Positions 1 through 13,790 of a stretch of DNA of 64,000 nucleotides are shown here, piece after piece (the first letter of the stretch is position 1; the number at the start of each line of letters is the position of its first letter). The notes beneath the pieces are model-generated. The model did not search any database. It saw nothing but the letters and a program-made list of their open reading frames with translations, and was not told the origin of the DNA. The stretch is from Fomes fomentarius (Eukaryota > Basidiomycota > Agaricomycetes > Polyporales > Polyporaceae). Position numbers and translations under genes: made by a program. Location of the stretch: NCBI GenBank assembly GCA_022606135.1, contig JABYQN010000006.1:1674001-1738000 (forward strand). Reading direction: 5' to 3'.

Positions 1-3000
1 AGCTAGATGAATCACGATTAACATCGCATGGCTTACAGTGACGAGGAGAACATCGTGATCATGCATGCTTTCGTAGACATGCTTGACCTCAGCAACATGC
101 CCTTTGTAGATGCCCTTCGAACATTCCTCCAGGCGTTCCGTCTCCCTGGAGAAGCTCAGAAGATTGATCGCTATATGCTGAAGTTCGCCGAGCGTTATAT
201 CGCTGGAAATGCGAATGCTCCATTCGCGAATGCAGGTAAGCATCGTCATTTGGTCTAGCTCTCGCAGTGTATCGACTACTGCTATCGCATACAGACACTG
301 CCTACGTTTTGGCGTACTCCACGATTCTGCTGAACACCGATGCGCACAATCCGCAAGTGAAAAATCGCATGACCAAGCCCGGCTTCATTGCCAATAACCG
401 TGGTATCAACGATGGTCAAGACCTGCCTGAAGAGCTTCTGAACGCCATCTACGACGAGATTGTTAACAACGAGATTCGTATGAAGGACGAGGTCGAGGTG
501 CCGATCATCGCAAACCCCGGACCTGGTATCGCAGGTGTTCTTGCGAATGTCGGTAGAGACCTGACCAAGGAGGCCTACATGATGCAGTCGAACAACATGG
601 CGAACAAGACCGAGGTAACTATAACCCTTCGCATATGCGGCGCGACACTTGCTCATCCTACTATAGGCTATGTTCCGCACTCTCATGCGGTCACAACGGC
701 GAAGTGGCAAACCGAGCGAGCAATTCTTCAGCGCGTCACACTTCATCCATGTTAAACCAATGTTCGAGGTTGCGTGGATCCCCTTCCTTGCTGGTTTGTC
801 CGGACCCCTGCAGGATACAGACGACCTCGAGACCGTCGAGCTCTGCTTGGAAGGGTTCAAGGCTGCCATTCATATCGTGTGCTTCTTCGACCTAGAGTTG
901 GAGCGGAACGCATTCGTCAGCACGCTTGCGAAGTTCACGTTCTTGAACAACCTTGGGGAGATGAAGACAAAGAACATGGAGGCGATCAAGACGCTCCTAG
1001 ATGTTGCGGTCACGGAGGGCAACCACTTGAAGGCGTCGTGGCGGGAGGTACTCACTTGCGTCAGCCAGTTGGAGCACATGCAACTTATAAGCAGCGGCGT
1101 GGACGTTCCTGATGCTGGGCGGAAAGGGTCAGTCTTATGCTGCTGTTGCTTGGCATTACTCCTAACTCTTCTCCAGTCGTTCCCGCAAGCCTCCTACGGA
1201 GGAACTGGCCAACGAGAGTCGGTCGACTCACATCACTGTCGCTGCAGATATGGTGTTCTCTCTGAGCCACTACCTCTCAGGAGTAAGTCTTCTGCCCAAT
1301 TCTTACTTGGCGCGTTCTTATATGCGCTATACAGACTGCTATTGTCGAGTTCGTACGAGCTCTTTGTGATGTCTCGTGGGAGGAGATCCAGTCATCTGGG
1401 CTCTCGCAGCATCCGCGGTTATTCAGCCTGCAGAAGCTGGTCGAAATCTCGTACTACAACATGAACCGTATTCGTTTGGAATGGTCGAACATGTGGGACA
1501 ATCTTGGAGAGCACTTCAATCAGGTGGGCATAAGCGGTTGCGGGACGAAGTATCCTCATCTGATTGCCTTGTTCAGGTCTGCTGTCATAAGAACCCACAC
1601 GTTGGCTTCTTTGCCCTCGATGCTCTTCGGCAACTTGCCATGCGCTTTTTGGAAAAGGAGGAGTTGCCTCACTTTAAGTTTCAGAAGGACTTTTTGCGCC
1701 CATTCGAGTACACCATGATCCATAACTCGAACCCTGACGTGCGCGACATGGTGAGTGCTCTGAGATCACTTGCGCGTGACTCAGCTGACCGCTAGCAGGT
1801 ACTACAATGTCTGCAACAAATGATCCAAGCCCGTGTTCAGAATCTGAGGTCAGGTTGGAGGACGATGTTCGCGGTATTCTCGGCGGCGTCAAAGGCTGCG
1901 ACAGGTATGCCACCGCTGCATCATCCACCGCTCTCCTTCTAACTTCGTTCTTAGAACGCATAGCTAGCTCGGCGTTTGAAATTGTCACGCGGGTGAACAA
2001 GGACCATTTCACATCCGTGGTTCACCACGGTTCGTTCGCGGATTTGACGGTTTGTATCACCGACTTTTGCAAAGTGAGCAAGTACCAGAAGATCAGCCTT
2101 CTCGCGATCGGCATGCTGCGAGACCTCATCCCGACGATGCTGGAATCGCCAGAGTGTGGCTTCCAACATTCCGACCACAGTGCGACGGACGACCCGATGA
2201 TCAAGTACTGGTTCCCCGTGCTCTTCGGATTCTATGACGTCATCATGAACGGCGAAGACCTCGAAGTGCGACGACTGTGCGTACTTCCTCCCTCAGAAGC
2301 ACCGTCGTGCATCACTGACAGTCAAGCAGTGCACTAGACTCCCTGTTCAGCACACTCAAGAAGTATGGGTCTACATACCCGGTAGAGTTCTGGGACACCG
2401 TCTGCCAGGAGCTTCTCTTCCCCATTTTCGCAGTGCTCAAGTCGAGTCAAGATGTCTCGCGCTTCAGCACGCAGGAAGACATGAGTGTCTGGCTATCGAC
2501 AACAATGATCCAAGCTCTTCGAGACTTGATCGACCTTTACACATTTTTCTTCGAGACTCTGGAACGCTTCCTTGATGGGCTTCTCGATCTGCTATGCGTA
2601 TGCATCTGCCAAGGTGAGCCCTACCGCATATCCATCAGATTCGGTACTGACGTTGGATACAGAGAACGACACGCTGGCTAGGATAGGAACGTCATGTTTG
2701 CAGCAACTTTTGGAGAGCAACATCAAGAAGCTCAGCGCTGCCCGATGGGAGCGAGTGGCGACCACGTTTGTCAAATTGTTCAGGACAACCACTCCCCACC
2801 AACTATTCGACGAGAGCTTGCGAGTCGAGATCGATGGTAGCTCCAGTTCCACCGATGTCCAAGACTCAACAGGTAGGTTCCTTTAGCACATCCATTGACA
2901 CATAGTGAAGCCGACACTATTGTCCTAGATTCGAACGAACAGGCTATGGTTCCTGCTCCGTTGTCACCAAATAGCGAAAACCCCAAAGCGGGCGCCAGGA

Positions 3001-3799
3001 TATCGCTCAATGAGCGACGTCGTGTCTTCCGACAGATCATCGTCAAGTGTGTGCTGCAATTGCTGCTTATCGAGACCACAAACGATCTGCTCCGGAACGA
3101 CGAGGTGTACAACACCATTCCTCCAGAGCATCTATTGCGCTTGATGGGCGTTTTAGATCACAGCTACCAGTTCGCGCGAATGTTCAACGAAGACAAGGAG
3201 CTCCGGACTGGGCTCTGGAAAGTTGGTGAGTGCACAGACCACATGGCGACGAAGATCATCTTCTCATGAAGACAATCCCCTCTAGGCTTCATGAAGCATC
3301 TGCCCAACCTTCTCAAGCAAGAGTCAAGCAGCGCATCCACGCTTGTGCACGTCCTCTTGCGGATGTACTACGACCCTCGTCCTGAGCATCAAGCAGCCCG
3401 GCCACAGGTGGCGGACCGCCTCATGCCGTAAGTAGCCATCGATAGCTTGCTCTGCTCCTACTCACATCAACCATGTATAGGTTGGGTCTCGGCGTCCTGC
3501 ATGACTTCAACAAGCTACGCCTAGACACACAGGCCAAAAACATCGCCGCTTGGACGCCCGTCGTCGCTGAGATTCTTCAAGGGTTTGTCCGCTTCGATGA
3601 CAAAGCCGTGTGTATTCCAGCTCGCTGCATCTTCTTCCTGGTACTAACCGACTTCAAACAGTTCACGAGATATCTTCCAGCCATCTACCCGCTGGCGACC
3701 GATCTGCTGTCAAGAGAGATGGCGTCGGACATCCGCGAGAGTCTGCGGGAGTACTTCATGCGCGTAGGTTATATCCAGGGCATCGTAGAGCGTCCATGA
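1..3799 (+). CDS. SEC7: Sec7-family Arf guanine-nucleotide exchange factor, 3' part
   Basis: This is the C-terminal part of a large BIG/Sec7p-type exchange factor that activates Arf GTPases on late Golgi membranes; the 5' end lies outside the window. The catalytic SEC7 domain is visible at about nt 80-500. It contains the FRLPGEAQ motif, whose Glu is the glutamic finger that expels GDP-Mg, and the Arf-binding groove segment [13 protein letters not shown]. Downstream exons carry the helical Sec7-associated (HDS/DUF1981-like) regions, for example the segments around [18 protein letters not shown] and [20 protein letters not shown] near nt 1440-1660, and end in a C-terminal HEAT-like region. About ten short introns interrupt it, and the exons join in frame wherever checked. 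The stop is at 3797-3799. The neighbouring gene SLA1 converges on it with about 200 bp between stops. The family assignment is firm; separation of BIG/Sec7 from other large GEFs rests on the long C-terminal HDS region. Confidence 0.93.
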
Positions 3800-4002
3800 T
3801 GATCTCGTACATTCACATCGCTATCTTATTACTCTGCACGGTTGTATAATGTCATCCTCGGGTATATTAATCCAATGTTTCCTGTTCATCCAGCCCCAGG
3901 TCGGAGACTGAGAAGATTGAAGATGCAAAACCAATCAATCGTAGAGTAGAGTAGTAAACTGCTAGTATCAACACCGTACATAGATCCTCTGGGCCTCGGC
4001 CG

Positions 4003-7000
4003 TCACTGGTATCCGTAACCGCCCTGGTAACCGGTCGCACCTCCAAAGCCTCCCCATCCAGTCGGCTGTACGGCAATAGGGGTTGCTGAGAGACATATCA
4101 GCACGCAGTGCCGAAACGAAGATATACATAACTCACGATTGGGACGGAGCGCATCGTATTTGTCGGACGACTGAGATGCGTTGTCGTCCTGGGCGAATGT
4201 TCCGCTCTTCATCTGTGCGAAGATATTCGCAGGGTTGGTATTCACGGAAGGCTGCGACGGGAGAGGAGGCACTGGCGGCAGCGGAGCTGGCGCGGACGCA
4301 TTGAACCCGCTTCCGAACGGCGACTGGCCAAGCCCAGGGTTAAAACCTGTTGGGTCTGAGTACCAAGGTCAGCGAGCACCGCCCACAGTTGAAGGAGGTC
4401 AGCAAGATCGTGTACTCACTGGGTTGCATGGGGTTGAATCCGGTCGGGTCTACGCGGCGGATCAGCATTCTGATGCAGCGAGCACCGGTAGCACACTCAC
4501 TGGTCTGCACGGGGTTAAAGCTAGGCGTAGGCTGGAAAGACTGCATGCCGCCTCCCATAATACCGAAGTTGCCACTGGGCAAGCCGGTCGGCTGAGTCAT
4601 GAGCCCTTGCGGCTGGAAGCCAGTCGGCTGTGAGAGCATAGACGGGGCGGCGCCTGGGAAGCCTGTCTGCTGAGGAAGCTGCGGTGGAGGAGACGCGAAT
4701 GGCGACGGAGACGTTGCTGGCCGCGTAGGCACGAATCCATTGAAGCCAGTGGTCGTCGGGACGAGAGGCTGCAAAAGCGACTGGTTGGCGGGGACCGGGG
4801 CGAACGGGCCGCGCGGACCGAAGGAGGATGGGAGCATACCCGTCTGTTGAGCCTGCAACGCCTGGCCCATCGGCACAGGCGAGGGACCCATACCCATGCC
4901 AGAGTGGAACCCGACTGGGGTGGAGATGGATTGGGGCAACGATGTCGACTGCGCACGCTGAGGAAGTGCTGGTGCTGTAGGAGCTGGTGGCGCTGCCGGG
5001 CTGCTGATGCGTAACGAAGCGATGCGTGCAAGTTGGTCGAAGATGTCGTCGTTCGTTGCCTTGGCTGGATTGGGCGTGGCTTCTTGCTGCGGAGCAGGAG
5101 CACTCGATGCGACGGAGGCAGCACGGGCAGGAGGAGGACTGACAGCGACCGTTGGGACAGAGGGAGCAGCTGGTGCAGGGGGCTCGGGCTGAGCGGGAGG
5201 TGCAGACGGTGCACGCGTGGGCAGAGCTGGAGCTGGCTTCGTCGAACTTGGCCTGTTCGTCCAGGCGTCGTCGTCGAATCCACTGACAGCCGGCGCCGCC
5301 GCAATTGGCTTTGGTGGGAGCTGACTTGGGCTGGAATTTGACTGCTGGATACCTTCCGGGCTGGCCACCATGGGGGAGCCCGTGCGCTTGATCTGGTCTG
5401 AGGCAGTGGAGATGGACTGAAGGTCCACATTTGTGGGCACGCGATTGCTAGGCTGAGGGCGACCGCGGCGCGTCTTGAGCTCGCCGTTGGTCCCTGCGAA
5501 CAAGTTCGGTGCGGGGTTCCTCGCCTTGAGGTTCGTTGCGTTCTCCTCCGCCTGCAGTTGTCGCGCTAGCTCTTCGTCCTTGCGTAGCTGCTCTTCCCTG
5601 AGGTCTTTGACGGACGCCGGCTTGCGGGTCTCGATAGCCTTCTTCACGCGAATAATGTCACCCTCCCGCAGACCGAGCGAGCGCATAGTACCCTCTGTGA
5701 TGTCCGGGAGAATGGCTTCGTCGATCTTGTCCCGCTCAAAGGCAGTCGCGTACCGTGTACAGTCGTCAATGTCACAGCCTGCGTTGAGAAAGAACTCGAA
5801 CCAGTCGATCGTGGGGCCCTTCTTCGGCGGGACCGCCTTGGGAGGCGTGCTCGTCTTGGCCTCGAGTTGCAATGTATGTCTGCGCTTGCCTAGTGGCTCG
5901 TCGTCGTCGTCGTCCGACTTGCGCGACGCGTGTGAGGACGACGGAGCGCCGTTCTTCTGCTGCCGCGTTACCTTTTGCACATACTTGAGGTCCTCCTCTG
6001 ACATCTTCTCTGCGGGTACTTCGATGACGACACCGTTCACCTTGTGCAGCCTGAGCTTGCCGTTCGCAAAGCCAAGGAACGCAGCATCAACACGGAACTG
6101 GCCAGTGCGATCGTGCCATTCGCGCAACGTTTCGGGTGGGGGACCACTCGCACTAGTTGGACCTACGCAATTCGTTAGCACAGATCCTCAAAGGGAAAGA
6201 GCGACATACGTCTATGCTCGCTGGACGGACGACTCTTCTCGCTGCTCTTCCTCTCCTTCTCGGCGGCACGCTGCTGCTCTGCTTGCTTCCGCTTTCTGGT
6301 CTCTTCCTCAGCTGCCAAACGATCTTTCTCCTTCTTCTCGCGCTCTCGCTCGCGGCGCTTCCTGTCCGCCTCTGCGGCGGCGGCAGCAGCCTTCGCGCGT
6401 TGCTCTGCCTCAAGCTTCCTCTTCCGCTCTTTCTCTCCTCGCTCCCGCTCTGCCACCGCTCGTCGTTCCTCTTCTTCCCGCTCAGCCTCCTCTTCGGCAG
6501 CGCGTTGTGCAGCAATTGCACCGTCCTCCTCTTCCGTGGCTTGGGAGGCAGCTGATGGCGCTACAGCGACTGCAGCGACCCCACCCACAAGCTGGCCAGC
6601 ATAGATGAGGCAGGGAAATGTGAGGAGACCTAGCTATGCTTACCTCGACATAGCTCGCGGGAACAACACCTTCCTGGCCCTTAACGTTTCTGCACTTCCA
6701 CCACTCGTCGCTATCCCTCTCCAGCACGATAAGACTCTCGCCCTCGTGTACCGTCAGCTCGTCTTCGCCGTCGGCGCTGAAGTCATAGATCACGACAGCC
6801 TGAGGGCCGTCATCGGAGCCTGCATGCGCGGCAGAAGGTTGTGGATGTGGCTGCTCCTCTTCTTCTTCCTCTTCCTCCTCCTCTTCGCCGTAGGTTTCTG
6901 ACGACGGAATCTCCTCCGGCTCCTCTTGTGCGAAGTGGACGGACTTCGCCGCGCTGCTACGAGGGCGCTCAATGGGAGCCTCCTCCGCCGGCGGGGGCGA

Positions 7001-8171
7001 TGTTGTGCCGTTAGTGGCGGGCGCACCGCCGTTCGCGAGAGCGCGAGAGGACTCGAGCTTGGCTAGGATCGCCTCACCAGTGTCTTTGGAGCCGGCGTGG
7101 AAATGGAGGCTCGCGGAGTCAGGCCCACCGACGTCGATGTGGAGGTGCTTGCCCTTCTCGACTTTGACGGACTGGATGTCGCTAGTCTGCCATTTCCGTA
7201 CCGGGGTCTGTCATGCGTGAAGCGGATCAAGGAGTTGTAGTTCATGGTTGATGGTGAGAACACGGACAGTTTACGTGTTCAGGACGAGAGACCGACCTTG
7301 TCAGACTCGCTGGCGAAGAACATGGCACCGTTGCCAACCCCGAGTGTGCCCTTCTTCTTCTTCCCTTTGGCATCAACCTCGGAGATGGCCCATGTCTGAA
7401 TGGAGTCCGCTTGGGCCTTATTGGCAGTGGCGGCCACTCGGTCTGCGGGATCGACATAGGTGCTGACTGGACGAGCGGGTCGGGGTGGCTGCACGAGGAT
7501 GTTGAATACGTTGAGTTCGGGCCGAGGGCAATGCACTCACCGAGTCGGGCACTACAAGCGATGCTATAGATGTCGTTACCGGTGCTGCTGCTGCAGACGC
7601 TGCTCCATCCGCGCTGAGCTGTTGTAACAGTCATGGGATAGAGCGTAGGATAGGGATATCGGGGACGTACCTCTTCAACATAATTACCCGGAACATACCC
7701 AACCCGCCCCTCCTCCGACTGACTAGAGACAAGGAACCAGTCATCATCCTTCCCATGAACGTTCAGTATCTCGTCCTCCTTCACAGTCAACTCTGTTGGC
7801 TGTTCGGCCTCATAGTCGTATAAGACTTTGACAACTTGTATAGGGTCGGCCTGTGCGCCGTGGAGTGAGCTGGATGGAAAAAGAGAAGGCAACGAGGGGT
7901 AACACACCGGCTCGACATAAGCGGCAGGGACTAGGCCAGCCAAGCTGTCTTCTGGAGAATCGGTCTTGAACTTAACCTTCCACCAGCTGGAGAAGGTGTT
8001 AGTTCTGAAGAAGAGGGACGGAGAGGGGTGATCGCACTCTTCGTCGGTACGTTGGAGGAGAAAGAGGAGTTGGTTCTCCTTGATTGCTATCTCGTCTTCT
8101 GCGTCAGGTTGTGGTTCATAGTCGTAGGATGCCTTGAGGACTGCAAGATACTTGTCTTGTTCCGCAGCCAT
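4003..8171 (-). CDS. SLA1: SLA1-like endocytic actin-patch adaptor
   Basis: Adaptor linking cargo, clathrin and Arp2/3 activators at cortical actin patches. From the ATG at 8171 the domains run in the SLA1 order. Two N-terminal SH3 domains come first (VLKASYDYEPQPDAEDE near 8140; VVKVLYDYEAEQPTELTV near 7810). A PH-like segment follows (about 7540-7060), then an acidic stretch and a third SH3 (VIYDFSADGEDELTVHEGE near 6780). A long charged Glu/Arg/Ala coiled coil spans about 6540-6220. The SHD1 cargo-binding domain lies near 6110-5970 and a SAM-like SHD2 near 5800-5620. The tail is Pro/Ala-rich and ends in multiple TGF/QPTG-type repeats (about 4950-4010), like the TGGxxxPQ-type repeats of yeast Sla1. 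Introns are few and short. The gene is divergent from SUP35 across a 576 bp spacer and convergent with SEC7. The domain order makes the call secure. Confidence 0.93.
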
Positions 8172-8747
8172 GGAGGGAAGGCAGAGAATGTGAGGCGAGG
8201 GCGAGGTGTAGATTGTGGTGTTCGGGAGCACCCTCGCTTACGGTGGTCTATGATCGCATACCGGCGCCTCTGCCGCCCTGGATCTCATCGACGTCGACCA
8301 CAGCGACCATGGCCGTGGACTCAGTCGTGTACATGAAAGCTCGTTGCGATCCGTGGCTCTAAATGGAGGTTGTTGATCATTTCTGCGCGGAGTCGCTTCC
8401 ATGGATTTCAGGGTAATGAGGATCTACATAAGTAGCGCGACTGGGTCCGCACGCGCTCACGACAGTATGAAATGGTCAATTGCATCTATTGGGATTGTGG
8501 TAGAAAGTAGCAAAGTTCGGTCAGCACTGGTACATGAATATGCTATGTAACGCGCTTGACTGGGCGGGAGCGAGGGAGCGACTCAGACAAGTGATCGGGC
8601 CGGAAATGGCAGGCGATAGAAAACTTGGTCAGGATTTGGGTGTACATGAGATCTCTTGACGGCCTCTGCCACGACCTGCTACTAGACGACCCTCTTTGCT
8701 CTGCTGATCTTGCTGACTGCCTCTGCTGTAACATACGATCTGTAGCC
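8172..8747. promoter_or_regulatory. Divergent SLA1/SUP35 promoter spacer
   Basis: This 576 bp interval separates the start codons of SLA1 (-) and SUP35 (+). It must contain the 5' untranslated regions and promoters of both. I see no convincing coding sequence in it and no unambiguous TATA box. The reading frame upstream of the SUP35 ATG stays open back to 8625, but a start at 8748 is preferred because a PAM2 motif begins two codons after it. Confidence 0.6.
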
Positions 8748-10801
8748 ATGAGCAGACTCAACGCAAACGCATTTTCCTTCGTCCCAGGCCAGGCCTTCAG
8801 TCGTATTCCCCAGCAGCCTGCACAACCTCCTCCTCCACCTATAGAGCGTCCCCCTCAAACTGAGGCTCCTCCTCCTCCTCCGACCATTTCTCTCAACATC
8901 GGTGGTCATAAGCCCGCTACCGCCCCAGCACATGCACCACCACCCGCCATCGTCTCTCTGAACATCGGCGAGTCCAAGCCTGCTCCCGCCCCTGCTCCCA
9001 GTGCCACTGCACCAGCGAAGGCTGCTCCTAAAGCCGACGCACCATCACAACCTGCGAAGCAGTCTGCTCCTGCTCCCGCTCCCCCCTCCTCTGTCAACTC
9101 CAAGTCATTCACGCTCGAGCGCGCCAAAGCAGACACCGCCTCAGTAGCTCAGGATGTCCGTACCGCCGCGGATGAAGATACCCTCAGAGACTTGTATGGA
9201 CATAGTACGTCGTGCGCACTCGCCCAATGGACACTTCCCACTCACCCCGATGACATGCCGATCAGCCAAGGAACACCTGAACATCGTATTCATCGGCCAT
9301 GTCGATGCCGGCAAGAGCACCATGGGCGGGAACCTTCTATACTTGTCCGGCATGGTCGACAAGCGAACCATGGAGAAATACGAGCGCGAGGCCAAGGAGG
9401 CTGGTCGAGACTCGTGGTACCTCTCATGGGCACTCGACTCGACCCCGCAGGAGCGTGCAAAGGGCAAGACTGTCGAGGTCGGCCGCGCCTACTTCGAAAC
9501 GGATTCGCGTCGGTACACGATCCTCGATGCCCCCGGGCACAAGACGTTCGTGCCTTCCATGATCTCCGGCGCAGCGCAGGCCGACGTCGCTGTGCTCGTG
9601 ATCTCCGCCCGTAAGGGTGAGTTCGAAACGGGATTCGAAAAGGGCGGACAGACTCGCGAGCACATCATGCTTGTCAAGACGGCCGGCGTGCAGAAGGTGA
9701 CCGTGGTCATCAACAAAATGGACGAGCCCACAGTCAAATGGGACAAGTCTCGGTTTGACGAGATCAAGGACAAACTTACGCCGTTCATCAAAGCGGCTGG
9801 GTTCAACATCAAGTCCGATGTCTCTTTCATTCCTGTATCTGCCTACACCGGTGCCAATCTGAAAGATCGGGTTAGCAAGGGTCTTTGCTCCTGGTGGGAG
9901 TAGGTATCTTCGTGATTCTGCCCGTTAGCTACGCTACTTACTGATACGTCCTCTTGCAGTGGTCCCTCACTCCTCGAGCACCTCGACAAATTGCCCATGG
10001 TGGACCGCAAGATCCACGCGCCCTTGATGATGCCCGTCTCCGAAAAGTACAAAGACATGGGCACGATCGTGGTCGGCAAGGTTGAGTCCGGACATATGCG
10101 CAAGGGCGACACGCTCCTACTCATGCCGAACAAGAACTTGGTCGAGGTCGCCGCGATCTATAACGAGATGGAGGACGAGGTGCAATCCGCGTTCTGCGGC
10201 GACAACGTCCGCATCCGGCTCCGCGGCGTCGACGATGAAGACATCAGCCCCGGGTTCGTGCTCACGAGCCCGTCAAACCCGATCCATGCGGTGCGCCAGT
10301 TTGAGGCGCAGCTTGCCATCCTCGACCATAAGAGCATCATCTGCGCCGGATATTCGGCGGTCATGCATTGCCATACGATCTCCGAAGAGATCACTCTCGC
10401 TGTATGTCTTTACTAGTTTCCCGATTCACTGATTCAACGTGCTATCCGATGATCGTATGCTGACCCATGGCCTGGCAGGCGCTCCTTCACTACTTCGACA
10501 AGGCGACTGGCCGCAAGTCGAAGAAGCCACCACAGTTCGCGAAGAGGGGTCAGAAGATCGTCGCACTCATCGAGACAACGGAGCTGGTGTGCGTCGAGCG
10601 CTTCTCAGACTACCCGCAGCTTGGTCGGTTCACGCTCCGAGACGAGGGGAAGACCATCGCGATCGGAAAGGTGACATCCGCGTTGTTCTGTACAACCCGT
10701 GCAAAACCTGATATTTGTCTGCCCAGATCACGAAACTCGTCGAGACTGGTGTAGATGAGGCCGGGGAGGGTGTTGCGAATCTCTCGCTCTCCAACGCTTG
10801 A
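8748..10801 (+). CDS. SUP35: Translation termination factor eRF3
   Basis: GTPase that works with eRF1 to release the peptide at stop codons. Five exons fit: 8748-9204, 9266-9899, 9960-10401, 10479-10670 and 10727-10801. The N-terminus starts MSRLNANAFSFVPGQAF, a PAM2-type motif expected to bind the MLLE domain of poly(A)-binding protein. A short Pro/Ala-rich linker follows, with two ISLNIG/VSLNIG repeats; there is no Q/N-rich prion domain. The GTPase domain shows G1 GHVDAGKST, G3 DAPGHK and G4 NKMD. Domains 2 and 3 follow, including PGFVLTSPSNPIHAV and GRFTLRDEGKTIAIGK, and the last exon ends in ITKLVETGVDEAG...LSNA. The final intron must be removed to reach that end, because reading through it gives a false stop at 10752. 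The 3' end of this gene is duplicated at 12854. Confidence 0.96.
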
Positions 10802-11505
10802 ACTGAAGAAGGTCGTGCGAAAGTTTGAAAGGATACGGAAGTCGACTGCCCACCACACTGTAACGATAATCGTAACGCCATGGGAGCTGTCTTCATGCAA
10901 CCGTTCGCGCCAATGTAGCATCTCATACCAGAAATTGTAAACTGTCTCGCAACACGTCTGCTCTCATTCATAGCATGGAGATACGATCTAAATGACAAAC
11001 ACGGTGCGCTCAAATGTCGTCATGTTCGTCCTGTACTATATGAGACCATCATGTCACACCTACAGCTCAACAAACATCAAAAATTGGACCGCAGGCACGA
11101 AAACAGAATGTATCACGAAGGAATCGAACCAGACACGGCTTTGGATCAGAATCGCGTACACTTGCGATAGTGTCGCGAGACCGCAGACTGGATCTCACGC
11201 CGGAGGACGGATTGGACGATGTGTTCTTCGCAAATATAACAACAGTGCGTGTTGCACCTTGGCGCCATGCACTGACGCGACTCACGAACGGGGTTCGCAA
11301 GGGCTGAGACTGTGTGTGCTTACCGTCATGTGGCTGCAACCGTCTGTCTCGTCGACTGGCGTGTGGCAACCTGCAGGCGGCATGAATCTAGAATTCAAAC
11401 GTAGTCCGCGGGCACGCACCTGGGCATTCCTTCCATCCTCGGTGGCCCATGAGGTGTTTGAGTTCGGAGGAGCCGTCACTACATGAGTGCTTCGGACCTG
11501 CGATT
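10578..11505. repeat. Segmental duplication, left copy
   Basis: About 930 bp covering the last two exons of SUP35 and the 3' end of a protease-RBR gene. It reappears at 12854-13790 in the same orientation at high but imperfect identity; scattered substitutions and small indels were seen by eye. The left copy contains the intact SUP35 end but only a truncated RBR end, and homology stops abruptly near 11505. Together with the right copy this is the footprint of a tandem duplication whose junction now contains a polyubiquitin remnant. Confidence 0.9.
11146..11505 (-). pseudogene. Truncated 3' fragment of a protease-RBR ligase gene
   Basis: Minus-strand fragment matching the last exons of the full gene at 13407-15552. 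It retains the RING2 core HTPVDETDGCSHMT, an intron, and a last exon encoding CMAP...NTHCCYICEEHIVQ down to a stop at 11146. Compared with the full copies, a Gly before a zinc cysteine is now Arg (PGC to PRC), Phe is Cys in the HFC motif, and the ICG motif is ICE. The RING1, IBR and protease parts are missing, and no promoter can be assigned. It is best read as a dead by-product of the duplication. The RING2 catalytic cysteine (the Cys in DGCSHM) is still present. Confidence 0.85.
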
Positions 11506-11627
11506 TCTTTTTGAGGCGCGTCGAAGGACCATCATCGTGCTCGAGTGCGAGCACTCGGCCAATCTTCTGCTGGATCGCGCAGATCTCCAGAAAGGGAGAT
11601 GTGCTCGATTCGGGATGACTGCTGTGA

Positions 11628-12731
<1,104 letters not shown>

Positions 12732-12853
12732 GCGGGACGCATCGTGCTTGTCATCTTCGAGTTGTTGTCACCTCATTTGATCGTGGATGTATAAATATCA
12801 TTGTACTTCCAATATCATTGGGCTTGGATGGTGAGCTTGGTCGCGAGTTGCCT

Positions 12854-13100
12854 GAGCTATTAGTGTGCGTCGAGCCGCGCTTCTCAGACTACCCGCCGCT
12901 GGATCCGTTCACGCTCCGAGACAAAGGGAAGAGCATCGCGATCGGAAAGGTGACAGCCACGTTGTTCCGTTCAATCCGTGCAGAAACTGAGATTTGTCTG
13001 CCCAAATTACGAAACTCGTCGAGACTGGTGTAGACGAGGCCGGGCGAATCTCTCGGTCTCCAACGCTTAGACAGAGAAGGTCGTGCGAATCTTGAAGGAT
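12854..13100 (+). pseudogene. SUP35 3'-end fragment
   Basis: Copy of SUP35 exon 4 end, last intron and exon 5. It starts at the VCVEPRFSDYPP segment and ends near 13070. The acceptor of the copied intron has changed from AG to AA (13004-13005). About 10 nt are deleted in the last exon near 13044, which shifts the frame. It has no start, GTPase domain or promoter and cannot make a release factor. Confidence 0.88.
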
Positions 13101-13790
13101 GGGGAAATCGACTGCCCACTACACTGTCACGACAATCGTAACGCCACTGGCAGCTGTCTTCATGCAACCGCTCACGCCAATGTAGCATCTCCGAGTCATA
13201 CCATAAATTGTAAGTCTCGCAACACGCCTGCTCTCGTTGATAGCACGGAGATCTGATCTAAATGACAAACAAGGTGCGCTAATAGTACATCGTCATGTTC
13301 ATACTGTACACTATGAAACCATCATGTCACACCTACAGCTCAACAAACATCAAACCGAAACTCAGCAGAACGTATCACGAAGGAATCGAGCCAGATACGG
13401 CATGGATCAGAATAGCGTACACTTGCGATAGTGTCGTGAGACCGCAGACTTGATCTCACGCCGGAGGACGGACTGGACGATGAGTTCTCCGCAAATATAA
13501 CAAAAGTGCGTGTTGCACCCTGGCGCCATGCACTGACCATGCGACTCAATAACGGGGTTCGCAAGGGCTGAGACTGTTTGCACTTACCGTCATGTGGTTG
13601 CAACCATCTGTCTTGTCGACTGGGGTCTGGCAACCTGCAGGCGGCATGAATTTAGAATTCAATTAAGAAGCAGGTCGAGTCCGAGGGAACGTTCGAGTAG
13701 GCACGCACCTGGGCATTGCTTCCAGCCTCGCTGGCCCATGAGGTGTTTGAGTTCGGAGGAGCCGTCACATGAGTGCTTCGGACCCCCGAT
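12854..13790. repeat. Segmental duplication, right copy
   Basis: Direct repeat of 10578-11505. In this copy the RBR gene end is intact, since it continues into the full gene at 13407-15552, while the SUP35 end is broken. The reciprocal pattern (left copy with intact SUP35, right copy with intact RBR) is what a tandem duplication of the boundary between two convergent genes would leave. Confidence 0.9.

Noticed and set aside
4597..5430. 277-codon minus-strand frame in another phase of SLA1.
   Set aside because: Arg/Ser/Leu-rich shadow of the Pro/Ala-rich SLA1 tail.
10752..10754. In-frame stop that would end SUP35 early.
   Set aside because: It is reached only if the last intron (10671-10726) is not removed; splicing restores a conserved C-terminus ending at 10801.
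11116..11135. Sequence GGAATCGAACC on the plus strand looked like the complement of a tRNA T-arm.
   Set aside because: The flanking bases do not form the five-pair stem, and no anticodon or acceptor arm fits; it lies in the 3' flank of the duplicated RBR gene end.
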